Assembly (NCBI GenBank): GCA_022316685.1
Contig: JAKJHU010000158.1
Coordinates: 161,493-225,492, forward strand
Reading direction: 5' to 3'
Source: Progne subis subis
Taxonomy: Eukaryota; Chordata; Aves; Passeriformes; Hirundinidae
DNA length: 64,000 nt
This document shows positions 23,044 through 34,930 of this stretch, one piece after another (the stretch's first letter is position 1; each line of letters opens with the position of its first letter). The translations under genes were made by a program, and so were the position numbers. A model generated the notes under the pieces. It had not been told where the DNA came from, did no database searches, and was given only the letters and a program-made list of their open reading frames with translations.

Positions 23044-26000
23044 TTCTTTGCATGGATCTCCTTCCCATTGCAGCTGTATGGGGTTAAGCAGATTCCACCC
23101 CACAGCCCCATAAGGGGTTGTGTGGGTTCCCCACAGCTGGGGCTCCCCCAGGTCTCCTCTCCTGGGAGGGCTGCACACGAGTTCCCTCTGCACACATGCT
23201 TCCCAGAAACGAGGGGGAAAAGCCTTTACAGGAAAGGGATGAGCATGTAGGTTCCTCATCAGTAATTCCATTAGGGATTATTAAATCTCCTACCCCTAAA
23301 TAAGGTCAGAGTGTTCTTTCTGTCCCCAGTCTACCCCTCTGCTGCAGGCAGCAGCACCAAGGTTCTTTGGGTGTTACCTGAATCTGCTTTCTTTTCAGCA
23401 AAGCAGCTCCTCAAAATAAAGCAATTTCCCAACCTTGTGTTCTGCTGGCTGCAAAGCATCCGAGTGTGAAGGGATCAGAGAGGGATCAGGAGGAAACCCC
23501 AGGATTTCATGGATGCAGTAACAGACATTGCAGCAGGTGCAGAATGTGGCTGTGAACTGCAGTTCATGCTGCAAGCAGCAGACGGGTTTGGGGGATGAAA
23601 TCTGGAATTCTTTAGCGAAGGAGAAGTCTCTGTCCCACCCCTGCCAGCGGCACTGCCCAGACCTGTGTGCCAAAGGAAACAACACACTCTGCCTCGGGCA
23701 CTCCCAAATTAATTTGCCTCCCAAATTCACTCCCTGTCTCGAGTTTTCCGCTCTGAGTTTTGAATTTTCTGCACTTTTGTGTGCACCAGCGGTGTTCCCA
23801 CAGACAGAATCCCCCTCCCAGGGGAAAGGGGGTGTTACCACCCTGCTCCTGGGGTTTGCTGTAGCAGAACAGATTTGGGTGGTGCAGGTGGACACTGTGC
23901 TCTGAAAACAACCCAGCTGGTGCCAGCTCTGTCCTGCCACATCCCAAACAGGTAATTGTGGGAATTTCAGCTCCACCATCTGCCCCTCTGACAGCCAAAT
24001 TCAGATACTGGCCAGATAAGGACTTATCCCAAATGTTGAGGGATACCAGATCAATTTAAGGTGTGATTTTAAGTGACTGAAAAAAAGAATTCACATTTCG
24101 AACCAGGCTTTTTCCAGTTTAATTTCTATCAGAGTTCCAAATGGAACTGGGAAAGGAAGCTGGCACACCTCCACTTCCAAATGGACTTTGCCTCATTCAT
24201 TTCATTACTGAGCCAGTCACAAAGGCAGGAGAGTGGAACGTGCAGAACTCAGGTTTTTCAGTGTAAAACCCACAGGTTTGGCACAAGCCCCAAGTGAACA
24301 GCGGGGCATTCTCTGCTCCTTGCTGCTCTCCTCCCCTCCTTCACGCCAACGACGAGGAGCACTCAACAAAGCTCAGCTTCCAGGCTGGAGAACAGAGAAT
24401 GCTCCTGCTGCTACCAGCTCTGCCAAGAGCAGTGCCAACATTCTGTGCACCCCATCCCCTCCCAGGAAGGAAAGGAAGCTGAGCATTCCCAACCCTGCCT
24501 CACAGGGAGTGGAGCTGGGGTTAAACGTCAGTCTCATCAAGGGCACAGCAAGGATGCTCCATCCCCATCACGCTTCCAAAGGAGAGGAGATGCAGGAAGG
24601 GAGGAAGGGGACAGGGAAGCGAATAAATAAGGACAATGCACAATTTATGAAGACAAGAAGGTAGTAAGTGCTACTCACCCAGAGTGTAAATTGGTATTGA
24701 TGTCACAGCACAGCCCAGCCAAAAAATAATGATGATGATAATTTAGGGCTTGCACTATATCTCACTCAAGCCACAGTCCTACCCAACAGCAACTCTCACC
24801 CTGCCACTTTCCTCCCCTTCCCTATTCATTGGTGTCCTCCTAAATCAAATACACTCAATGTTGATTTGATTATATTTCCTTATTTTATTTACCATCCATT
24901 GCTCACTCCTCTGCTCCTCTCGGGCCCTCCGTGGGTGTCTCAGGGACGTTCTGGTCCCTGGCAGTGGCAGAGGAACAAACCTGTCCCCAGGCCACAGCAG
25001 TGAGGATGCTCAGGCTGGGGAGGATCCCTGCATCCTGCCCAGCCCTCATCTGTCACACTTTAATCTCTCCTCGTTTATGCCTCAGCTCCTGGCTCCCCTC
25101 TCCTGCCTCCCCAGGTTTATGGCCCTGCCTGACTTCCCTCCTGTAACATTTTACTGCTCCGTTATGGGCCCTCGGGGGCCTCATTTCCACAAGTGCTGTT
25201 TTTGCTGTAGTTAAGCCTAATTCACTGGGTTCCAGTTTGCTCTCTGTTCCCAGGCTCCCTTCTCCTGCACAGCATTTTCCTGCGGATGGGAGATTCTAAT
25301 ATCATTAATTTTTAAAGTATTAATCCCCTTTTAGTTGTTTCAAAGCCTGAATTAAATCACCCCTCCCTATAGCACAATCTTTGCTGTTTCTCCTGGGTGT
25401 GCCTGTGCCCGTGGCCCCCCATAAGGGCTGGGTGACCTTGAAAAGGAGCCTGGGATCTGCTCTCATCATCCATTTGATGTTCTCTGGGAATGGCAGAGCC
25501 AGGTGTGTCCCTGTGTGCGCCTCCAGTGCAGCTGATGGGTTCTGCTCCTCCAGTGTTTGTATTCTTTGGGTTTTTTTGTTTTGTTTTTTTTTTTTTTTTT
25601 CTTTTTTATATGTATTTTGACTTTGTCATTAGGGAGTTAAATACTTTTTTTGTCATTTATGTTCATTTCTTCCCTGAAGCTCTGTGACCTTTCGAGATCC
25701 ACTCTCCTAACACACCCAGGTACAGACACAGGTAAGCCACAGAAAATTGGGAAATTATTCATTTCAATCCATCTCCCTAACCAAGGCTCGTTTTCCAGTG
25801 CTGCTTTCTCCCACTGCTCCAGCTCCACCTGGGGCTGTGATTTATTTTGTTCATGGACCAGTTTTCACAACAACCCACGGCACAATCCACATCCTTCTCT
25901 ACTCTGCCTGAGCCCAGACCACAGGATCACCTGAGGAGAGGCAGAGGACATACAGAGGCCACCCGGTCACGGCCAGGGCTGTCCCTGTGGTCCCAAAGCA

Positions 26001-26354
26001 GGGGGGACAGGGGGGCTGTGGAGAGCAGGGCTCTCCGATCCTCTCTGGGCTCACCTGGCTGGGGTTTGTGCCCTGAAGGACCGAAACTGCCTAAAGAAAT
26101 CAAGAGAAGCTCCACATTGGAGCCCCATCCCACGTGCCAGACTCTGTTTAATTCTGCTCCAGTAAACTATGGAGCATCAGCTTAATCCCAAACAGCTCTA
26201 TAACCATGCCAATTACCTGGGAAAGGAAACATGAATTTGTAAATAATGCTGTCTTCTGCCATTCTCTGTTATTTTACAGGATCAGAAGCTTATTGCCAGC
26301 GTTTATTTGATTTGCCAGCCTATTGCAAGAGATAAATAGGTGTTTGTAGCTTCC
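23044..26354. other. non-coding; T-rich tract and AT-rich patches
   Basis: No exon recognised. T-rich tract at 25571-25607. AT-rich patches with TAAT words at 23250-23300, 24690-24900 and 25290-25370. Sequence from 26200 leading into the MIR-like element is also AT-rich and may be part of the same conserved unit. Confidence 0.5.
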
Positions 26355-26438
26355 CCCTATTTTCTCTGAGAGATAAACTGTGGCACAGAGAAATTAAATG
26401 AGCTGCCCGAGGTCATGCAACAGTTTGGGAACTGCATC
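26355..26438 (+). mobile_element. MIR-like ancient SINE fragment
   Basis: The stretch resembles the MIR core and tail in order: a pyrimidine/TTTT start, then GATAAACTGTGGCACAGAGA, AATTAAATGAGCTGCCCGAG and GTCATGCAACAG. These line up with the MIR words for AAACTGAGGCACAGAGAGGTTAAG, CTTGCCCAAGG and TCACACAGC. Similarity was judged by eye. MIR is an old amniote-wide SINE, so survival here suggests slow evolution or function. Confidence 0.7.
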
Positions 26439-28739
26439 ACTGGACCATATCTTTTCTCATGGTTTTTGTATTTCTGAAAGGCAAACCCTCCAGGGGTTGG
26501 GCACAAACTGCCAAATGATCTCCCAAAATTACTGACACTGGCACAGCTCTATTCCTACAGAAGCTGTGAGCAGAATCAGAGCAGTTGTTATCTGTGGTAA
26601 TAAACAAAACAACCCAGAAATGAAAAGCCAATGCCAAGCATCTGGGGTCAGAGCAGAGGAAGAGCTCAGGGTGCTGAGGTTCTGATCTGGGCAGGGGCTC
26701 CTGGCTGCAGTGGGTCTGCACAGAAAGAACATCCCTCAGTCCACGTTGTTTGGGGATTTTTGTTCTTTTTTACTAAATTGTCTTCTTTGGCAAGAATGGC
26801 CAACAACAGCCCTCAGACCCAGCTCCAGCTGGTGGAGGCAGGAGGGGAACAAGCCATCAGGAATTCCTGCAAAGCTGCCTTGGGTTCAGGCCTCAGAAAC
26901 CCAATGTATTTAGCAGTTAAAAATGATGCTACTGCATGTTTCTGTTCAGTGGGAAAAGCTCCAGCTCCTGACTCCTTCATCAGACCTTGCCAGGTGCTCT
27001 GGTGGCAGCTCCCTGTGGGATCTGGGCACTCGGATCCAGCTCCAAAGAAGGCTCTCAGTACACAACATGAATCCCAGGGAGAACCATGTCCTGCCATGCA
27101 GCCAGCACTGCCCAGGGGAGTGGATAAATCCCACACAGCTGGAGCCCTGGAATGGCCAGGTCCCTACCCAGCACCCAAACTCCAATGTTTCCACACTTTT
27201 CCATGGAAAAGTGGGATAAATTCCACCATTCCTACATGCACCAAGCACTACAGGCATTGCACAACACTGTGGGGACTTGGATTGGTAAAAGTGGCTGTCC
27301 CTCTCCTCGGGGAGCTCAGCTCACTGACTCCACCAGACCCATTTATGTGAGTAGTAATTACTGCTCTGAATAAGGGATTAAATCTCCAGCTATTAGACTC
27401 TAAAGTAAAAGCCCAAATGACAGACACTAATCTCTTCAGGGTATAAAAGTAGTTTTTAGCTGGTGCATTAACTGGCTGTGTGGCATCATCCAGAGTCCCC
27501 ACTCCACGCTCGGTGTGTGTGCCCTGTGTCCTGCCAGAGCCCAGCCAGCAGCCCCAGGGAGAGCAGGAGCCATCCCAGGGACTGCAAGACCCAGCCCTTT
27601 TCTTCTTTTCTTCTTTTTTCGCTTTTCTCCCTTTTTCCCCTTCTCCCAAGCCAGCATCGCCCCTCCCTGATGGTAACACGCTGTTGAGAAAGGCACCAAA
27701 GGAATTCACCCCTGCCTGATTTGTTGATATCTCAGAGGTGTTATTCCTGCAAAACTGATCAAGGAGCTGAACAGTTTGTCAGTGAAATAATGAGGAAGAG
27801 GAGGGGTTTGTCCGGTCTTGGTGCTGGCTGAGGAGCTGGGCTCTCCATGGATTTGTGTCTGCAGCAGCAGCTCCAGGTGACAATTACTGAGTTTCAGTAC
27901 TGACAATCGAGCTGGTGGTTCAATGCTACATGAAGGTGGTGCCTGCAGAAAGAATCCCTGCTGCTGCAAACCTGCATCCTGCACCAAGAGGTTCTGCTGT
28001 GAGGGAGGATTTCCTTGCCCTGCCTTTTCCATATTCTGGGCCCTTTGGAATAGGCTGTTTCCACCAAATTCCTTCCCAGACATAAATGACTAAATTTGTC
28101 CTTGATCAAACACCAGTGAGGAGAACTGAGTTATGCTGGAGGCAGATTTAGCACCGGGAATCTCTTGCCACCAGCATCTGAGCTGAGCTACTACATCTTT
28201 AACAATAACATACAAATAATGGCTCAATACCCAGAATTGAGCACTGATATTTTTCCATCCCAACTGCAAATTACTGCATTATGACTCTCACACTGACTCT
28301 CCAATTTTTTATGATCGGACTTTTGCCCTTCTTTGCCACACTCTGCTGTGGCAGACAGGGATTCAGGAGGGCTGAGTGAGCTTTTAACCACACCATTGAT
28401 GAAAATATTTCTGATTGCCTGTTAATAGAACCTCTCTGCTGCCTCCTCCCCAAAGGCTGGTTACTGCTGGTGCTAGCATGACAACACTCAAAACTCAGTG
28501 ATTACTCGAAAATTACAGGTTTGGATGAGAACTCTGTTTCACTCAAGGATGTTTCATCCCACAGCAATCTAAAAAGAGCTGGGTTTTGTGATTGATCAGT
28601 GCTCTTAATTTTCCACTTATTTTGCAGCTGCCTCTTTGAATAATTGGGGGTTGCAGGGCAGGCACATGGAGCTTGTTCCTTTACCTTCGTAGCATCATGG
28701 CCCTTTATTTCTTACCTTTGTCCATCAATCTGAGTGGCT
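26439..28739. other. non-coding, no feature recognised
   Basis: Contains a 239-codon frame (26631-27350) with antisense frames over the same bases. No domain, signal peptide or splice pattern supports it. Confidence 0.5.
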
Positions 28740-28795
<56 letters not shown>

Positions 28796-28804
28796 TATAT
28801 ATAC
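28740..28804. repeat. (TA)n(CA)n(TA)n compound microsatellite
   Basis: About ten TA, about fifteen CA, then several TA/CATA units. Alternating purine-pyrimidine throughout. Confidence 0.95.
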
Positions 28805-31800
28805 GCATTTTTTAACCAGTTCCTAAGACGTGATTTAAGCAGTAATGAAGGCAGACAGAGAGCACAAGCACAGTCCCCAGTGGCTTCAGTGGAGCCCATG
28901 GATGTGCTGGAAGGACAGAACCCCTGTGTCTGTCACAGCCAGAGCTGAAGCACAGGTGAGAGCCTGGGTGATTGGATCTGTTAATTTGTTAGGTGCTATT
29001 AAATACACATGGCAGTAAAATCCCCAGCCCTGGCCATGAACATAACCCCCAGAGGGAGGTTCTGAGCTGGAAACCCAGCAGTGTCCACACTGAGTCACAT
29101 CCTGATTCCTGCCTCTCCCTCTCTCCTCTTGGGGCAGTGAAGGTTTACTGGGAGGGTTGGAGGAGATTCCACACGCTTCCACCCAGACCTTTGTCCCCTC
29201 AGGTCCTGCCTGTGCCCAGGGTGCTGCCCGGGGCCCTGGGACAGGCTTTGGGTGCTTGCAGGATCACACTTTGTCCCCGGTGTCACCTCCCACCCCGCAG
29301 GGTGGGCACAGCTGTGTTCACTCCAGGGCTGCCCAGATTCCCTGTGACACACCCTGGCAAAGGAGAGGGCTGCAGGGAGATGTCCCAGGCTGTTTGTTTC
29401 ACTGCATTTCCCCTTAAACGGATGGCAAAAATCAGGACATTTCTGTGAACTCCTTCAGACAAACTCTCTGTTGAACATTTCATAATCCAGAGCCTCCAGG
29501 AGCCCAGCCTAGCTTTGTACCATCAACATAAAAGTCATTAATTTTGCATTTTAATTGACTACAGTCAAAATTTACATATGCAGGAGATGCAAAAGAGTTA
29601 ATGAATAATCAGGATTGCCACTACATCTTTCTGCTTGCTTTTACTTCTGAGCACCTTTGCATCCCTCATCCCTGGCCATTCCTGGCACATTCTAAAGGGC
29701 TGGAGCTTCCACCTTCCCTGTCCATACCTTTATAGCTGGAAAAATGGAAATGGAGCAAAGGGGAGGGCACATCAGGACCAACTGGAAAAGCGCACACGTG
29801 TATTTAGAGCAGAGGAGGAGGGGATAAACCCCACCTGCCCTCGGTAAGCAGAGACCAAATTAAACACAAAGAAAGGGGGGGAGAGAAAAAAGAAGTGAGA
29901 AAAGGAAACACTGATATTAACTTTGGCCCCCATAAAGGAGCAGCTTTAGGAACACTCGACTTCCATCTGTGTCAGACATGAGCTGCACCTCCTGACCCAC
30001 TGTTGGCATTTTTCACTCTGGAGAAGTTAACAACCAAACCAAAATAAAGCCCCCTCTGGCATTCTCAGCACAGCTTCAAGGAATGGGATCCAGACAAACC
30101 GCTGGAGGGAAGGAAGGCTTTTGGATTCTGCATTTTATTTTATTAGGTGCAAGTGAGTTATTTTGATTATGTTGGCAAGAAGTGGGGAAGAAAAAGCCTC
30201 ATGGCAGCAGCTCTGTCCCCTCTCTGCCCACATGTGCACTCCCAGCACCACAGCCATGGGATTTGGCCAGCAAAGGCTCACAGAGGCCAACCTCCACTGT
30301 GCATTTGGGAGGCAGGAAAGCCTTTTTTTTAAATTAAAAAATTGTATTTTAACTCAAAGCATGAAGGCAGGGAAAGGAAGGGGAGGAGCAAATCCCCCCA
30401 GTTTGGGGCATTGCCCTCGGGGTTTGGCATGGATGAATGGATGAATGGATGGCGTTCTTTCCAGGCTGCCCTGGAGCTCAGTGTGTGCTGGGGAGGGGAG
30501 GGATGGGCAGGGTCCCCAGGGACAGCAGAGCTGCTGCCACAGCCCAGCCCAGCCCTGCCAGGGGGGCCTGGGGGTCATTCTCTGGAGCTCTGTGTGAACC
30601 CTGAGCCGTGCAGCTCCGCTGCTCATCACCTTCCTGGTGCTCCTCACCTTCCAGAGGGAGCAGGGAGCTCTGCCACCCCGGCACTTCCCAAGGCGTGCAG
30701 CTGAGTTCATTTAAATTTTAATTTCTGCAAAGATCTCAAAGATCAGCCTCATTGCCTGTGTGGGAATGCTGTGTGCAGGAATATCAAGGCTGACCCCAGT
30801 GGGAAGTGATTCAAATGGATGGAGAAGAGCAGAGCAAACAGCCTGGCCAGGCTGAGTGCCAGGAGCACCAAACACAGGGGGTTAAATTGGAGCTTTGACT
30901 TCCCTGTCCAAAGGGCATCCAGAGCCAGGGAAGATGGAAGCCGTGGTGCTGCTCACAAGGGTTCCCTGTGTTATTTTCCAGAGGATTTTAGAAACCATTT
31001 ATTACTCACGTTCTCAAGACTGCTCTTGCTTCAGGGTTCCTTCGGTGTGCAGAGCTCACATCGACAGCATCTCCCTCCTTTCCCTGACAGGGAAGCAGAG
31101 AAGAACAAAACTTTATTTCTCCACAGTGAAACCAGTGATTATAAACTTTCAGATAAGGACTTATCAGCATCTACCTCTCCCTTCAGCACCATCGAGGCAG
31201 CTTGGATGGCTTTGAGACCTTGCAGAGAGCCAGGAACTCGGGGGACCACCACTTCCCTTCCTGACAGAGACCCTGTCCTCAATACAAACCCTGGCAGAGG
31301 AGCACAAAACCTCAGCCTAGAATGGGCATGGAAGAACACAGCTTGAGGAGCAGAGCTGTCCCCACAGAACCCTCCAGAGGGTCCCAAATCGCCATAAGCC
31401 AAAGCCTGCAGTGAGGCTGTGGGGCAGGGCCCTGCCCCAGCTGCTCAGCACATCAGGCAGGTGTGCAGGCTCCCAGCCCAAGCTCTGCCCACAGCCCCAG
31501 CCCAGGCTGCAGGAGCTGATCCTGCAGCTGCCCCTTCACCTGGGGCCAGCCTGTGCAGCCGCTGTGGCAGAGCGAAGGGAGCAGGTTCTCAGCTCCCCTT
31601 GCTGGAGGCTGGGAAGGGTTGCAGCAGGAGGAACAGCAATAGCTGGAATTCCTTAGGCTTCTTCCGAGCCTACCTGTCCACTAAAAGAGGTTTATGCATT
31701 GAACATCCTTGGCAAGCGGGACGGAGTGATGGAACAGGTGGATCACAGCTTCAGGGCATCCCCAGAATGAGCCCTCCTGCCTTCAGCCCCGAGGTCCAGG

Positions 31801-31995
31801 TGGGTTTGGCAGAGATGAGCCTTTCCTCACGGTCCCTGCAGGGTCTGGATCCTGACCCTGGGCTCTCCGCCTGCAGCAGAGCCGCCTCCACCTGACCTCA
31901 CCTGCCAGGACAGCGACCCGAGCACCAGCTGCTGTGTGACCCCTGCGGGACCAGGTCAGCCAGCTGGGCTGGAAAAGCACTTGGAACAAACCCTG
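28805..31995. other. non-coding with an octamer-like cluster at 29.5 kb
   Basis: No exon recognised. At 29520-29620 AT-rich sequence holds TCATTAATTTTGCAT, TTTACATATGCAG and GATGCAAAAGAG, which resemble POU octamer half-sites and homeodomain sites. A T-rich/A-rich patch lies at 30322-30350. Confidence 0.45.
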
Positions 31996-32120
31996 GCACT
32001 GCAGAGACTTCGGGAAAAGCAGAGCAGGGTTTTCCAAGGGACAGGAACTCCCAGCACTGCCGAGACTTTGGGAAAAGCAGAGCAGGGTTTTCCAAGGGAC
32101 AGGAACTCCCAGCACTGCCG
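31996..32120. repeat. 58-bp tandem duplication
   Basis: Two near-identical copies of GAGACTTTGGGAAAAGCAGA followed by GCAGGGTTTTCCAAGGGACA and GGAACTCCCAGCACTGCC. Starts are at 32004 and 32062. Confidence 0.85.
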
Positions 32121-34831
32121 GGTGCTGTCCCCTCACCGAGAAGCACAGGAGTGACACCAGCTCTGCTGTCCCTTGCTCGTCCCCATCCCACTCCACACTG
32201 CAAAAACACCTCTTTTTTTCCAAGGTTCAGTCTGAGTTCAGACAGCTGCGGTTTAAAGCGCACTCAGCAGCCTTGGAGCAGGCGAGGGTCAAACCCACAG
32301 CGAACAGAGCTGCACAGGGGCGAGCGCTCAGCGCTGCGCAGGAAATGCAAACAACGCCTCGGCGGCACGGAGGGAGCTCCGGGTGCCCCCACCCCGCGAG
32401 GGTGAGCTCCTCACAGCCCTCCCTGCAGGCTGCTCACACGGAGCTCCCTTTCTGCTCAGGGACATTCCCTCAATGCCCTGCTCAGCCTTTGGCTCCCGAG
32501 CATTCCCGTCCTTTTCCAGGATCTGGAGCTGTGGGAAGAGAACACAACATTCCAGACCTGCCCTGTTTCACCTCCCTGAACGCTGCCTAAAAGCTCCAGC
32601 TGAAGATTGACAACACTGCTTCATCCCAGCCCCCCAAATGAGCAAAATTGTCCTTTGCAGAGTGACTCAGACCCGCCTGACCCATGAACGAATGGAATGT
32701 CCAAGCATTTAACAGATCCCGTGTTCCCACTGACATCACCAATGTCCACAAGGCTGGGACATGGCTGCGCACCCTGAGCTGGCTGAAGGAATTTAATGTG
32801 TGTTTGTTTGGGTTTTTTAATGTCCATCTTATTACTCACAGCCGCGCTCGGGTACATTTTAATTAGCTTATTACTTTTTTATCTCAAAATACCTGCCTGA
32901 ATGAATAAGAATGTCTCAAAACATACACAAGCTTTTCCAAATCCTCAGTGATTCAACTCCATGCTGCTCCAGAATTTGATCAGAATTTTATGCTCAGGAA
33001 TTTTATCGTGGTTGTATTTCCTTTAGATTCATAGTTGCTTTCTGATCTGATTAATTCCCTTTCTTTCTGAATACTCAGGGAATTGTTGCATGTCCAAATG
33101 CTCTGGATTCTTCCCTGACATCCACTGATTTATTTTGATCCCTGCCATTTATTACGGCAGAAAACCTGAGAAAAGTGAGAGGGCTCCTCAGCGATGCTCA
33201 GCTGAGACTTCTGCCCAGCCTGGCTGCTGAGATGGGGCTCTCCAAGGGCTAGAGCTACACAGTTCTGCCAGGGTGACGTCGTGGCACCAGAGCTCTGCTG
33301 AGGGCACAGCCGAGGTGGGGCAGTGGGAGGGGCAGGGGGATGCAGGGATGTGCCCAAACCCCCTCCAGATGGGATCTGGAAACAAGATCTCCATCCTTCA
33401 GCAGAGCCATCCAAGCAGGACTGATTGTTTTCCCACCATCAGTCGTTCTCTGCCCCTGAGAAAGCCTAAAGATAGAAAACAACACATCAGAACAAAATGA
33501 AAAGAAACGAACCAAGGAAGGCATCGGCGACTACGAGAGGAGGAACAGGAGGGTGGGGGAGTCCCCTCGGTGCTGGCAGCAGAGGTTCAGGGCTGTCTGA
33601 ACTTCACTGGGGTGAGGTCTCACATTTCTAGGGCTCTTGACACAGGCCTTGGCTGCAGGGGGAGAGCAGCTGCATCTCTGTTTGCATGGGACTGCTTCCA
33701 CTGCAGGGAAGGGAGCGGGATTTCATCAGAACTGCCTTCCCCAGCTCCCCTGCTCTGTCCTGCCACACCCCGGGCTCTGAGCAGATGTGATTCCCAATTC
33801 CAGCCTCATTTCAGAGCACTCACAGCCAGCAGCTGTGTCCCAGCCCAAGCCACACAGAATCCCTTCTCCCGGACAGGACACGGGGCCGGAGCAGCTCTCC
33901 CCACACCTCCAGTACAAAGGTGGGGAGATTCAGCACAAGGATTCAGCCAGGATATCAAGAATACTTCCTGACAATTCCCAGCACTCAAATGAAGGAAAAT
34001 CCAACTTATCCATTAAATAAATGAGAGTGCATTCGAGGTAATGCCTATGGAGCAAGTTGTGAACAGCACGTCCAGTCAGTGCATTTTGCTAATAGTGGCC
34101 AGCAATTAGCCTAAGCCATTTAGTCTGGGTTTGGAGGTGGATTTTCCCTCGGGATCTGAATTTCTCTGGGATTACAGGCTGGGAGCCACACTCTGCCTCA
34201 GTACCAGCCCCAGACGCCGCTCATGAGCGGCCCCAGGTCAGAGATGGGCAATTCAGGCACAGGGAGGAGAAACAAGAAGCAGCCAGAGGAGAAGCAGCCT
34301 CTGCTCCAGCAGTGCTGCTCTGAGATCCTGGCAGTGCTGCTGTTCAGCTCCATGTCCCACTCCCTCCTGAGCTCCTGCCACCCCCAGTGCACACCTGGAG
34401 TGCAGCAGCAGGATCTGAACGCTCAGGGGATGGAGCTGCCTCTGTGTGCTGGGCTGGCAGCAGGGGAGGGAAGCAGAAGATAACTCAAGTACTTACTAGG
34501 GGGAAAAAAAAAAAAAATCTGCATTTTATTTTGTTGAAAATATCCCTGCATGCCTGGGGCCAGCAGCTCTGCTCCACAGACACACTAATGAGCTGGGAGT
34601 CCCTGTCTGGGGGGAGTGCTGACACCCACATCTCTGCTGGCGGAAAAACAGACGGATTTTGATGTGTCCTGAGGCTTTTCCTCTCCCCTTCCCTCGTCAT
34701 TCTGGTTGGTGAAGCAGATGTGCCCGAGCCTCCCCCTGTCAGCCAGCTCCCGTTCCTGAAAGCCTTCATGGGTGGGAAATGCAGAGCTCTGCTGTGCCCA
34801 TGGGGCACGTCCCCCCAGCCTGCAGCCACAG
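32121..34831. other. non-coding; small CpG-rich patch and AT-rich patch
   Basis: A short CpG-rich patch at about 32235-32410 contains AGCGCT palindromes and ATGCAAAC. An AT-rich patch at 32790-33080 has TTTTAATTAGCTTATTACTT. No exon is supportable. A13 tract near 34505-34517. Confidence 0.45.
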
Positions 34832-34930
34832 CCTGCTGCCCAGGGGACAGGGTGGCACCCAGGTGGCACTCAGGGGGCAGTCAGGGCTGTCCCTGCTGCC
34901 CAGGGGACAGGGTGGCACTCAGGTGGCACC
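34832..34930. repeat. 60-bp tandem duplication
   Basis: CCTGCTGCCCAGGGGACAGG GTGGCAC recurs at 34832 and 34892, exactly 60 bases apart, followed in both by CAGGTGGCA. Confidence 0.8.
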
